From: Mucilaginibacter sp.
GTDB lineage: Bacteria > Bacteroidota > Bacteroidia > Sphingobacteriales > Sphingobacteriaceae
Length of the DNA: 42,929 nt
Direction of reading: 5' to 3'
Assembly (NCBI RefSeq): GCF_028288205.1
Contig: NZ_JAQBOD010000052.1
Location: 1 to 42,929, forward strand
Part shown: in pieces, positions 6,398 to 14,745 of the stretch
Layout: every line of letters starts with the position of its first letter
Position numbering within the stretch: the stretch's first letter is position 1
The notes under the pieces: model-generated
Databases searched by the model: none
The model's input: the letters and a program-made list of their open reading frames with translations, nothing else
What the model was told of the DNA's origin: nothing
Position numbers and translations under genes: made by a program

Positions 6398-8443
6398 ATG
6401 AGCAAAAAAACTACTCCGACTATTAATAGCACTCAAGTGTGTAAAAGCAGAGGCTATTCAAAGGCATTCACTACCATTTGGTCCATGGTGCTACTATTTA
6501 TGGTATTTACAACAAGTTGTAAAAAAGATGAATTTGTAGCTATTCAAGGGGTTTGCCCCTTAGTTACTACCGATCCGATGGATAAAGCGGTAGATGTGAT
6601 ACTCAGCAAGGTTATTACGGCAACTTTTAATACCGATATGGACCCGGCATCTATCACAAAAACAACATTTATAATTAAACAAGGCGCCACTGCAGTATCA
6701 GGCACGGTTGCCGCTACTACCAATGCCAGGGTCTACACTTTTACACCCGATGTGCCTTTATTGCCCTTTACTCTTTATACAGGTACCATCACTACAGGTG
6801 CTGTTGATAAATTTCATACAGCCTTAGTTAATGATTATGTATGGACGTTTACAACTATCCCGCAGGTATCTTTATCATCACTTCCTGTTGCAGGTGGAAC
6901 AACTACCGGGGCGGGTACATTTGCCCAGGGAGCTGTAACTACTGTAACGGCCACACCAGCTACCGGCTTTGTGTTTACTAACTGGACGGAAAATGCAGTT
7001 ATAGCCTCAACCAGTCCAAGCTACCAATTTACTATGGCTGGAAACAGAGTCTTGGTTGCTAACTTCACAGCAGTAGCAGCAGGGAAAGTAGCATTAAATC
7101 TATCAGCTGCCCCGTTAGCAGGCGGAGTACTTAGTGGACAGGGGCAATATGCAACCGGTTCAACTGTAATTGCAACTGCTGCTCCCAATGCCGGATATAC
7201 ATTTGTTAATTGGACAGATAATGGAACTATAGTTTCTACCAGTTCAAGCTATCAGTTTGTTTTGTCTGGAGATAGGACATTAATTGCACACTTTAGCACA
7301 ATACCGGCATCGCAATTCGCGGTAATATTATCATCAAATCCAGCTGCCGGCGGATCAACAACCGGGTCTGGTTCATATGCTGCGGGAACATCTGTAACCG
7401 TAACCGCATCGCCGAATATCGGATATACCTTCGTTAACTGGACAGATAACGGAACTGTTGCATCAACCAGTCCGGCTTATACATTCCCGTTAAGTGCAAA
7501 CAGGACATTGGTTGCTAATTTCTTAATTAACACGTACACCTTAAATACAACAGCATTACCAGCAGCAGGTGGGAGTGTAACAAAAACGCCGAACCAGCCA
7601 ACGTACAATTACGGAACTACGGCACAGCTTACCGCAACGCCAAATGCAGGTTATATATTTTCATCATGGAGCGGAGATGCCTCAGGTTCAGTAAACCCAT
7701 TAACGGTTACCATGACCTCGAATAAAAATATTACGGCCAACTTTACGGCAACAGTAACACCAGCGATTGGCCCTGTACTTCCTGGTCTTGGAGCGGCTGG
7801 TAATTTTACCATTTTAACCGAATCTGGGATATCTACTACAGGTGTTACATCAATTACCGGTGATATTGGAGTGAGCCCTATAACCTCAACAGCAATAACC
7901 GGGTTTGGATTAATAATGGATACCAATGGTCAAACTTCACACACCCCAATTGTGAGTGGAAAGGTTTACGCTGCCGACTACGCTGTTCCTACACCAGGTA
8001 ACATGACCACAGCTGTAAGTAATATGGAAACCGCTTATACAAATTCAAATAACCTAGTAACCCCTGCACCTGTTAATGGTTTAGGCGCCGGTGATATTAG
8101 TGGTTTGACTTTGCCTCCGGGCTTGTATAAATGGGGCACGGGTGTTTTAATAACCAATGCCGGTGTAACACTTTCGGGTGGTGCAAATGATACATGGGTT
8201 TTCCAGATCGCACAAGATCTTACTGTAAATAACTCTGCCATTATTCACTTAATAGGCGGGGCGCAAGCCAAGAACATCTATTGGGTAGTTGCCGGCCAGG
8301 CAACACTTGGAACAAACGTTGATTTCAGCGGAAATATTCTGAGTAAAAACCTGATCTCACTAAATACCGGGGCTAAAGTTACCGGCAGATTATTGGCACA
8401 AAAAGCAGTTACATTAAACGCCAGTACGGTTATTTTACCTTAA
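6398..8443 (+). CDS. Surface lipoprotein with InlB-like repeats and ice-binding (DUF3494) domain
   Basis: 681 residues. A signal peptide ends in the lipobox FTTSC (Cys41), followed by KKDE, which resembles the lipoprotein surface-export signal of Bacteroidota. Residues about 52-155 are a Big_5 (SbsA-like Ig) domain (DPMDKAVDV, TFNTDMDPASI, YVWTFTTIP). Four repeats of about 70 residues follow (roughly 156-450), each with GG.TTG.G.Y..G..V..TA.P..GY.F.NW and ending A.F, the divergent InlB B-repeat/Flg_new_2 type. From about 460 to the end is DUF3494: LGAAGNFTILTESGIS, TSITGDIGVSP, GLTLPPGLYKW, TWVFQIAQDLTVN, NIYWVVAGQATLGTNVDFSG and a terminal TGRLLAQKAVTLN. DUF3494 proteins are beta-solenoids, several of which bind ice; many others are probably adhesins. 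It is probably displayed on the outer membrane, linked to the OmpA-like gene 74 bases downstream. Confidence 0.9.
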   Translation: MSKKTTPTINSTQVCKSRGYSKAFTTIWSMVLLFMVFTTSCKKDEFVAIQGVCPLVTTDPMDKAVDVILSKVITATFNTDMDPASITKTTFIIKQGATAVSGTVAATTNARVYTFTPDVPLLPFTLYTGTITTGAVDKFHTALVNDYVWTFTTIPQVSLSSLPVAGGTTTGAGTFAQGAVTTVTATPATGFVFTNWTENAVIASTSPSYQFTMAGNRVLVANFTAVAAGKVALNLSAAPLAGGVLSGQGQYATGSTVIATAAPNAGYTFVNWTDNGTIVSTSSSYQFVLSGDRTLIAHFSTIPASQFAVILSSNPAAGGSTTGSGSYAAGTSVTVTASPNIGYTFVNWTDNGTVASTSPAYTFPLSANRTLVANFLINTYTLNTTALPAAGGSVTKTPNQPTYNYGTTAQLTATPNAGYIFSSWSGDASGSVNPLTVTMTSNKNITANFTATVTPAIGPVLPGLGAAGNFTILTESGISTTGVTSITGDIGVSPITSTAITGFGLIMDTNGQTSHTPIVSGKVYAADYAVPTPGNMTTAVSNMETAYTNSNNLVTPAPVNGLGAGDISGLTLPPGLYKWGTGVLITNAGVTLSGGANDTWVFQIAQDLTVNNSAIIHLIGGAQAKNIYWVVAGQATLGTNVDFSGNILSKNLISLNTGAKVTGRLLAQKAVTLNASTVILP

Positions 8444-8460
8444 TATATTTTATACTCATC

Positions 8461-8485
8461 AGTACATTCCCCGCGGGGGATGTAC
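8461..8485 (+). promoter_or_regulatory. GC-rich palindrome between ice-binding and OmpA genes
   Basis: AGTACATTCCCC-gcg-GGGGATGTACT forms an almost perfect 12-base stem (one bulge/mismatch), starting 17 bases after the stop of the ice-binding gene and ending 32 bases before the OmpA-family ATG. There is no following T-run, so it is more likely a 3' stabilising/attenuating RNA structure or an operator than a classical terminator. It could set the ratio of the two products. Confidence 0.5.
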
Positions 8486-8517
8486 TTGTAAAACACATTT
8501 ATTAAAACAGAAATCAT

Positions 8518-10455
8518 ATGTTACTTCAATATAAAACAATAAAAAGATCCATCATATTTTCATTGATGCTGATGCTTGCCCAAATTGCTGCGCAGGCTCA
8601 AACAACGCAACCCATTTGGTGGTTTGGCGTATCGGGCGCTGCTAATTTTAATTTTTATGATGGCACAACCCAAACGCTCAACAGTTCATTAATTGTTCCA
8701 ACTGCTTTTCATAAAGGTTACGGGGTGCGCCCTTATGGCTCCGTTCTGGCAGAATATCGCCCGGCCGGAATATGGGGTGTTATGCTTAACGTTGGCTATG
8801 ATGGCCGGGGTGGAAAATTTAAAGATGTTGTTGCCCCTTGTAATTGTGATGCCACATTGCATACAAATACAAGCTATATTTCTGTTGAGCCAAGCTTGCG
8901 TTTAGGTATCCCATCATCAAGCCTTTACTTCTTTGCAGGCCCGCGTTTAGCTTTCAATATGATGCATGATTTCGCTTATACCCAGGTAAAGCAGCCGAAT
9001 ACAAATTCACAGCTAAGCGATATGCGTAAAACTTTAATATCCGGACAAGTTGGTGTTGGTTTTGAAGTTCCGCTTTCTTCAGCTAACAGCACAACTAAGG
9101 TTAACCTTTCGCCTTTTGTTTCTTATCAGCCATATTTTGGTCAATCGCCCCGCAGTATAGAAAGCTGGACGGTAACAACGGTAAGAGCAGGTGTTGCACT
9201 TAAATTTGGAAAGGCTCACAAAATTGCTGTGGCCGCTACACCACCGCCGATAGTTGTTCCTATTGTGGCTGATGTTGCTTTTTCAGTACGCGAGCCAAAA
9301 ACAGTGCCTTTAAATCGTCAAGTAAGCGAAACCTTACCATTGCTTAATACCGTATTTTTTGATGCTGGTTCTAACAGCGTGCCAGCCCGGTATGTACTGC
9401 TTACAAAAGATCAGGCATCAGGTTTTAAAGAACAACAATTGCAGGAAGAGCAATCGGTAACTATGTCTGGCCGTTCTGCAAGGCAATTAAATGTATACCA
9501 TAATATACTCAACATAGTAGGCGACCGTATGCGGGCCAACCCCACTACTACCATATTACTAAGCGGCGCCCCTGCCGGCGATGGTAAAATTATGGCCGAG
9601 TCAATTAAACAATATATAGTAATGACATTCGGAATTGACGGCTCAAGAATTACTACCAGGGCACGTATTAAACCTATTAATCCATCAGAACAACCGGGCG
9701 GCAACAAGGAGCTTGTTTTGCTTCGCGCGGAAGATCGCAGGGTTGATATTACAAGCACATCGCCAGAGTTGCTAATGGAAGTTGGCGGCGGCATGATGAA
9801 GCCTGTACAAATTAATGCAATGCAGGTAGACCCGCTTGACAGCTACGTTATTTTAAATGTTGACGGTGCTAAAAAACAATTTAACAGCTGGTCTGTAAAT
9901 ATAACCGATGACAGAGGAACAGTGCAGCATTACGGACCGTTCACCAGAGACCAGGAAAGCATATCCGGTGTAACTATTGTAGGTAATAACCCTGAAGGAA
10001 ATTACAAAATAGCTATGACCGGCGAAGCTAAAAACGGCACTACGGTTACAAAGGAAAGCACAGTTCATTTAATGCGTCAGGATGTGACCATTCAAAAAGG
10101 CTTCCGTTATAGTATTATATTTGATTTTGATAAGGCAATTACAATAGCATCATATAATAAGCTTTTAACCGATGTAGTGTCGCCTTTAATTGCTGATGGA
10201 TCTACCGTTATTGTACACGGCCATACCGATATTATCGGCGAGGAGGAGTATAATCAAAAACTGTCTGATAGCAGGGCGCAACAAAGCCAAAAAATGCTTG
10301 AACCTACATTAGCAGCTTCGGGTAAAAACAACGTTAAGTTTGAAACATTGGGCTTTGGTGAAGATAGTAATCATTCACCCTTTGAAAATACTTTGCCCGA
10401 AGAACGCTTTTATAACCGTACGGTTGTTATAGATATTATACCGGCAAACAAATAA
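8518..10455 (+). CDS. OmpA-family outer-membrane protein, two OmpA-like domains
   Basis: 645 residues: signal peptide 1-28 (ending AAQAQ), an N-terminal 8-stranded barrel of about 200 residues (WWFGVSGAANFNFYDG to VRAGVALKFG), then a proline-rich linker (ATPPPIVVPIV). Residues about 275-420 (LLNTVFFDAGSNSVPARYVL, LLSGAPAGDG, AESIKQYIVMTFGIDGSRIT) look like a diverged OmpA-like domain, followed by an Ig-like strand-rich region. The last 115 residues are a regular peptidoglycan-binding OmpA C-terminal domain: YSIIFDFDKA, VHGHTDIIGEEEYNQKLSDS, RAQQ, TLGFGED, FYNRTVVIDI. It anchors the outer membrane to the cell wall. Same strand as the ice-binding lipoprotein, 74 bases apart, so a joint surface complex is plausible. 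A terminator follows at 10501. Confidence 0.9.
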   Translation: MLLQYKTIKRSIIFSLMLMLAQIAAQAQTTQPIWWFGVSGAANFNFYDGTTQTLNSSLIVPTAFHKGYGVRPYGSVLAEYRPAGIWGVMLNVGYDGRGGKFKDVVAPCNCDATLHTNTSYISVEPSLRLGIPSSSLYFFAGPRLAFNMMHDFAYTQVKQPNTNSQLSDMRKTLISGQVGVGFEVPLSSANSTTKVNLSPFVSYQPYFGQSPRSIESWTVTTVRAGVALKFGKAHKIAVAATPPPIVVPIVADVAFSVREPKTVPLNRQVSETLPLLNTVFFDAGSNSVPARYVLLTKDQASGFKEQQLQEEQSVTMSGRSARQLNVYHNILNIVGDRMRANPTTTILLSGAPAGDGKIMAESIKQYIVMTFGIDGSRITTRARIKPINPSEQPGGNKELVLLRAEDRRVDITSTSPELLMEVGGGMMKPVQINAMQVDPLDSYVILNVDGAKKQFNSWSVNITDDRGTVQHYGPFTRDQESISGVTIVGNNPEGNYKIAMTGEAKNGTTVTKESTVHLMRQDVTIQKGFRYSIIFDFDKAITIASYNKLLTDVVSPLIADGSTVIVHGHTDIIGEEEYNQKLSDSRAQQSQKMLEPTLAASGKNNVKFETLGFGEDSNHSPFENTLPEERFYNRTVVIDIIPANK

Positions 10456-10500
10456 ATTAAGGCCTGATCATTTATAGATTAGCCAACAAAATTTACTTTA

Positions 10501-10534
10501 GAAAAGCCGCCTCCGGGTGGCTTTTCTTTTTATA
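10501..10534 (+). terminator. Rho-independent terminator after OmpA-family gene
   Basis: Arms GAAAAGCCGCC and GGTGGCTTTTC around a tccg loop, followed by TTTTTAT. It closes the block starting at 6398 and separates it from the GH16 gene, whose ATG is only 30 bases away. Confidence 0.85.
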
Positions 10535-10563
10535 TTTGATATTATTTGTCAAATATCCATGTT

Positions 10564-11385
10564 ATGAAACTGTTAAACCTGCTTTTTTTATTATTAGGTA
10601 TATCGCAAACATCCTTTGCACAACAAAAACCAGACACACTGTTTTTTGAGAACTTTAACGGCACAACCCTCAACAGGGATAAATGGAACGTTGAGGTTAC
10701 AGGGCGCACAGTTAATAATGAGCAGCAGGCTTATGTCGACTCGGCAACGATATTAAAAGTATCAAATGGCATGCTGGCTATAAAGCCGGTTTATCACCCC
10801 GGCTATACCAGCAATATGCAAAAACAGTATGATTTTTTATCGGGCAGGGTAAATACCCGCAATAAGTTTGCATTTACTTATGGTACAGCTTCGGCAAAGA
10901 TAAAAATGACGGCAGGCGCCGGTTTATGGCCGGCGTTTTGGGCGCTGGGCGAAGGCAAGTGGCCCGACTGCGGCGAAATAGATATAATGGAAAACATTGG
11001 CGACTCATTATGGGTGAACCATGCTTTGCACGGGCCGGGTTATTTTGGTAATACGCCGCTGGTATATCACAGCTTTTTTCCAAAAGGTACAGATATAACC
11101 CAATGGCATATTTATTCGGTTAGCTGGGCACCCGATAAACTGGTTTTTAGTATTGACGGAGCGGCGACTTATACTGTTACAAAAGAAATGGTAGAAAAAT
11201 ACGGGCGCTGGGCCTATGATGATCCTAAATATATTATACTAAATTTTGCTTTGGGTGGTGGCTTTCCTAACGGGGTTAATAAAATAACTACCCCCTATTT
11301 TGGCATGCCGCAAAATACGGTTGATAAAATAAAAGCAGGGAAGGCCGATTTTGTGATTGATTGGGTATTGGTTACAAAAAAATAA
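10564..11385 (+). CDS. Secreted glycoside hydrolase family 16 (beta-glucanase-like)
   Basis: 273 residues from the ATG at 10564; a TTG 18 bases upstream is in frame but would put a charged hexapeptide before the signal peptide MKLLNLLFLLLGISQTSFAQ, so the ATG is chosen. The mature protein is one GH16 jelly-roll: DTLFFENFNGTTLNRDKWN at the start, AGAGLWPAFWALG, and the active-site segment GEIDIMENIG with nucleophile Glu138, Asp140 and acid/base Glu143. The variant with the extra Met between Asp and Glu is the beta-bulge form typical of laminarinases, but agarases and other specificities share it. Substrate is therefore probably a beta-1,3(-1,4)-glucan. No SusCD-like pair is adjacent, so it is not in a standard polysaccharide locus. 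Convergent with the GNAT gene. Confidence 0.93.
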   Translation: MKLLNLLFLLLGISQTSFAQQKPDTLFFENFNGTTLNRDKWNVEVTGRTVNNEQQAYVDSATILKVSNGMLAIKPVYHPGYTSNMQKQYDFLSGRVNTRNKFAFTYGTASAKIKMTAGAGLWPAFWALGEGKWPDCGEIDIMENIGDSLWVNHALHGPGYFGNTPLVYHSFFPKGTDITQWHIYSVSWAPDKLVFSIDGAATYTVTKEMVEKYGRWAYDDPKYIILNFALGGGFPNGVNKITTPYFGMPQNTVDKIKAGKADFVIDWVLVTKK

Positions 11386-11421
11386 AGCCAATAAACCGGC
11401 ACAAAATTTTCCTGACTAATA

Positions 11422-11925
11422 TTAAACAAGCCTTTTCTCATAACAATAAAACCGCAGCCCTTCCCTAAAGCCCAGGCCAATCTCACCGGCATAAGTATAC
11501 CCAAGTTTTGGGAATAGCTTTTGCGTGGCTTCATTAGCTGTATTGGTATCAACGCGTAATACCTTAATGTTACGCCCTAAGGCTACCTGTTCGGCTTGCT
11601 GCATAAGTTTACTTGCTATGCCTTTACCACGATGATGGATGCTTACCGCCAGTCTGTGTACCACTATCGCGGTTTCATCCAGGTCCCAGCCTACTGCGGC
11701 GTACTCGGGCTCCTGGTCGGTTGTTATGGCTGCAATGCCGGTTATATATCCATCTTCATCAGCTACCCAAAGCTGGTTATGCGCTATATCTTTTTCAAAA
11801 ACCGGGGCATTTGGATATACGGCATCCCACTGAAAATTACCTGCGGCGTTCATAACGGGCACCACTCCGGCTATCAGTTTCATTATTGGGGGGATATCTG
11901 CAAGGGTGGCGAGGCGGATTAGCAT
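11422..11925 (-). CDS. GNAT family N-acetyltransferase
   Basis: 167 residues covering one GNAT domain. Motif A with acetyl-CoA binding is VVHRLAVSIHHRGKGIASKL (R/Q-x-x-G-x-G/A as HRGKGIA), preceded by strand 4 and followed by motif B RVDTNTANEATQKLFPKLGY, then the final strands GLGFREGLRFYCYEKRL. The N-terminus IRLATLADIPPIMKLI is the usual first strand-helix. The acceptor cannot be predicted; related stand-alone enzymes acetylate amino acids, antibiotics or protein N-termini. Its 3' end faces the GH16 gene (36 bases apart) and its 5' end is divergent from the DoxX-like gene. Confidence 0.9.
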   Translation of the reverse strand: MLIRLATLADIPPIMKLIAGVVPVMNAAGNFQWDAVYPNAPVFEKDIAHNQLWVADEDGYITGIAAITTDQEPEYAAVGWDLDETAIVVHRLAVSIHHRGKGIASKLMQQAEQVALGRNIKVLRVDTNTANEATQKLFPKLGYTYAGEIGLGFREGLRFYCYEKRLV

Positions 11926-12045
11926 AGCGCAAAAAAAATGAAAATTTAGGTATTGAACAAATTTATCAGGCTAATGGAACTCGTCCGTCTCAATGCGCCC
12001 CGCATCTTGTCCCGTACACCCACCACAACGTATGCTTGCTAATAA

Positions 12046-12053
12046 TATATTTG
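12046..12053 (+). promoter_or_regulatory. Candidate Bacteroidota -7 box (TATATTTG)
   Basis: Perfect TAnnTTTG match 27 bases upstream of the DoxX-like ATG. I do not see a clear TTG at the expected 19-21 base spacing upstream, so only the -7 half is supported. Confidence 0.4.
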
Positions 12054-12079
12054 TATAAACAATCACTAACCTTATAATC

Positions 12080-12460
12080 ATGAAAACCACAAAAATTTTA
12101 TACTGGGTATTTACTATCCTGTTTGCGTTCGTAATGTTTGGCTCAGCCATTCCTGATGTACTAATGCAACCCGCGGCTGTTAAAGGCATGCACGGCGGGC
12201 TGGGCTACCCAATTTATTTTGTACCTTTTATTGGTGTGGCAAAAATACTGGGTGTTATAGCTATACTTATCCCTGGATTCCGAAGATTAAAAGAATGGGC
12301 CTACGCTGGCTTAACTTTTGATCTGATAGCCGCTACCTATTCTCTTTATTGCACCCCACACCCCGATGGCCCATGGTATTTTATGCTAATATTTTTGGCC
12401 CTGGCAGCTTGTGCGTATATTTGGTATAGTAAAAAACAAGACTTACCTGCTACCACATGA
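12080..12460 (+). CDS. DoxX-like family membrane protein
   Basis: 126 residues with four hydrophobic helices: ILYWVFTILFAFVMFGSAIP, the segment YFVPFIGVAKILGVIAILIP, then WAYAGLTFDLIAATYSLY and YFMLIFLALAACAYIWY. This is the DoxX-like (PF13564-type) pattern with the LGYP and GVAKILG motifs. Family members are poorly characterised inner-membrane proteins, some tied to redox stress. The last codons overlap the next gene by four bases (ATGA), so the two are translationally coupled. Such DoxX/DHFR-like pairs recur in Bacteroidota, which supports a common operon but not a defined function. Confidence 0.9.
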   Translation: MKTTKILYWVFTILFAFVMFGSAIPDVLMQPAAVKGMHGGLGYPIYFVPFIGVAKILGVIAILIPGFRRLKEWAYAGLTFDLIAATYSLYCTPHPDGPWYFMLIFLALAACAYIWYSKKQDLPATT

Positions 12461-13023
12461 GAAAATTAAAACTACAAATGCAACTATCCGTGGACGGATA
12501 TGTTGCCGGCCCAAATGGCGAAATGGATTGGATGAGATGGGACTGGGGCGACGATATAAAAAACTATGTAAAAGACTTTACGGCCCCTGTTGATACCCTT
12601 TTATTGGGGCGAAAATTGGCCGAAGGATTCATCCCTCACTGGGCTGGATTAATGCAAGACCCGGCAACGGCCGACCATTTTACTAAAAAAATGGTTGATA
12701 CCCACAAAGTGGTTTTTTCAAAGACGCTCAAAGAATCCGCCTGGGAAAATACTGACCTGGCAACGGGCGATCTGGTGGAGGAAGTAAATAAACTAAAAGC
12801 TATGGATGGCGGTGACATCGTTACCTACGGCGGCGCAGGCTTTACATCAGCATTGATAAAAGCCGGGCTAATTGATGAGTACCATCTTTTTATAAACCCT
12901 GCAGCTATTGGGGATGGAATGCCTATATTTAAACAATTGGAAGGTAAGCTTAGCTTAAAATTAATTAAAAGCCAGGCTTTTGAGATTGGTATTGTAGTAC
13001 TTTTTTATGTACCTGCATCCTAA
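12457..13023 (+). CDS. Dihydrofolate reductase family protein (RibD C-terminal-like)
   Basis: 188 residues with the RibD_C/DHFR-like fold: first strand KLKLQMQLSVDGYVAGPNGE, TLLLGRKLAEGF (equivalent to the 'GRxTYE' turn), VVFSKTL, then the NADPH-binding stretch GGDIVTYGGAGFTSALIKAG and LIDEYHLFINPAAIGDGMPI. Such proteins are NAD(P)H-dependent reductases of unknown substrate and are distinct from true FolA. Its ATG overlaps the stop of the DoxX-like gene. The 110 bases that follow contain only very short frames, none recognisable. Confidence 0.9.
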   Translation: MRKLKLQMQLSVDGYVAGPNGEMDWMRWDWGDDIKNYVKDFTAPVDTLLLGRKLAEGFIPHWAGLMQDPATADHFTKKMVDTHKVVFSKTLKESAWENTDLATGDLVEEVNKLKAMDGGDIVTYGGAGFTSALIKAGLIDEYHLFINPAAIGDGMPIFKQLEGKLSLKLIKSQAFEIGIVVLFYVPAS

Positions 13024-13132
13024 ACACCAATTGCTATCTGTATGAGCAAATCGCTTTTTCGCTATGACTTTTTACACTACGCTGGTCAAGCCCAGCCAAA
13101 CAGACTTTAGCGAAGGCATTACGCTGCCCGAA

Positions 13133-14533
13133 TTATTTAATTAGATCCTCATTTACCTTTCCGGTACCAGTCTGCGTTATTTGATCAAGCGGGCGGTCAA
13201 ATTCCAACTTAGCTATCAATACTGTATCAAGCAATGCCTCTACCGGCAAATCGCGTAAACGCAAATAGGCTTTTTGCTCCGCGTGGTCGCTCGGGCTTAG
13301 GTTTACTACGCATGCTATGGGCTTGCCGTTATTTAACAATATAGCTGTTTTAGGCATCATGCTTATTGGTTTCAGTTTGATGCCGTTACCAATAATATCT
13401 TTCGAAAAATGCACATATAGCGTATTGCCGCGCTTAGTTAACTGGATGTTTTTATTAGGTAATAAGCCATTAGCCAGGGTTACGCCTACTAACGATTCTT
13501 TTACCGGTTTATACCATTTGCCAATTTGTTGCAGCAGATCGGCAGCGGGTTTAGGGATAAGACCCTCGGCTGTTGGGCCAACATTTAATAAATAGTTGCC
13601 GCCGCGTGTTAAGTAACTGTCTATGCTCTGCATTAAAAATTTAGCAGTATAATAATCTTCGTCCTTCCTATATCCCCAACTCTCCATACCTACCGACTGG
13701 CAAGCCTCTGTAGGATTGGTAAAACCTGTAATTGCCGCGGTAACATTCAGGTCGCGTTCTGGTGTGCCGTAGTCACCGCCATCAAAACCACGGTTATTAA
13801 TAACTGCTGCGGGTTGCAGCTTCCTTATCATGGCGTTTATTGATGGGTCTTTATGGCCGGTAACATTCATGTCCCACCAAAAACCGTGTATCTCGCCATA
13901 ATTGGTACAAAGCTCTTTAACCTGTTCTTTTAAAAATTCCAGGTATTTATCCAGGTCAGGGCTGTCACCTTCAACCGCGGGTAATTCATGACTACGCCCC
14001 TGGTTAGGATAATTAGGTTGGTTCCAATCTACTATCGAGTAGTAAAAGCATAACGGCATTTTACGCTTGTGGCAGGCATCAGCCAATAGTTTAATAATAT
14101 CCTTTTTATAAGGCGTATTCATGGTATTGTAGGTGGTTTGCTTAGTATCCCACATACAAAACCCGTCATGATGTTTGGTGGTAATGCAAATATATTTCAT
14201 GCCCGCCTGCTCTGCAAGGTCAATAAAATGGTCAGGATCGAATTTAGCCGGGTTCCATTGCTGGGCCAGTTTCATGTATTCTTTACGGGGTACCCTTGCC
14301 CGCCACTGGTATTGCTCATGCCAGGCCGGTATCGCATATAGTCCCCAATGTATAAACATGCCAAAACGCGCGTCGAAGAACCAATCGCGCCCATCGCCAA
14401 ACTTACGTATCTCATCAGGCACCGGCATAAATGATGGTTGTTTAATGGTTGATGCCGCAGCAATAAGCTTATTAGAAAGTAACGACGTGGCAACAAGCCC
14501 AGCGGTTGATTTCAGGAGAGTTCTTCTTTTCAT
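13133..14533 (-). CDS. Alpha-L-fucosidase, GH29
   Basis: 466 residues. The N-terminus MKRRTLLKSTAGLVATSLL has a twin Arg and hydrophobic core, so it is exported, possibly by Tat. The catalytic TIM barrel starts about residue 50: FDARFGMFIHWGLYA, ITTKHHDGFCMWDT (substrate-binding His121-His122), DWNQPNYPNQGR, and HGFWWDMNVTG where Asp221 is the expected retaining nucleophile. GGNYLLNVGPTAEGLIP (near 330) closes the barrel, followed by a C-terminal beta-sandwich. The acid/base residue is not conserved across the family and is not assigned. Single gene, divergent from the TonB receptor at 14746, whose substrate need not be related. It releases alpha-linked L-fucose from glycans in the periplasm. 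Confidence 0.94.
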   Translation of the reverse strand: MKRRTLLKSTAGLVATSLLSNKLIAAASTIKQPSFMPVPDEIRKFGDGRDWFFDARFGMFIHWGLYAIPAWHEQYQWRARVPRKEYMKLAQQWNPAKFDPDHFIDLAEQAGMKYICITTKHHDGFCMWDTKQTTYNTMNTPYKKDIIKLLADACHKRKMPLCFYYSIVDWNQPNYPNQGRSHELPAVEGDSPDLDKYLEFLKEQVKELCTNYGEIHGFWWDMNVTGHKDPSINAMIRKLQPAAVINNRGFDGGDYGTPERDLNVTAAITGFTNPTEACQSVGMESWGYRKDEDYYTAKFLMQSIDSYLTRGGNYLLNVGPTAEGLIPKPAADLLQQIGKWYKPVKESLVGVTLANGLLPNKNIQLTKRGNTLYVHFSKDIIGNGIKLKPISMMPKTAILLNNGKPIACVVNLSPSDHAEQKAYLRLRDLPVEALLDTVLIAKLEFDRPLDQITQTGTGKVNEDLIK

Positions 14534-14745
14534 ATTGGTTTATATTGGCCATTAAATATAATTATTAGTTGGTTTGGTGCAAGTAATATTTAAACAGAAA
14601 CAACGGTTTAGTTAAATACTGCGTATTATGCATTATAATATGCCTGGATTAATATCTTTGAGTCGACTTAAATTACCGGTTACCTCCGGCTAACGCGTTG
14701 GAAAAACGCTTTTTAACAATTTAGGGTAGCCGGAATAAAGCTTAT

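Noticed and set aside
10564..14533. Polysaccharide utilisation locus made of GH16, GH29 and the TonB receptor
   Set aside because: No SusD-family gene, the receptor is the short DUF4249-partner type, and unrelated genes lie between the glycosidases on both strands.
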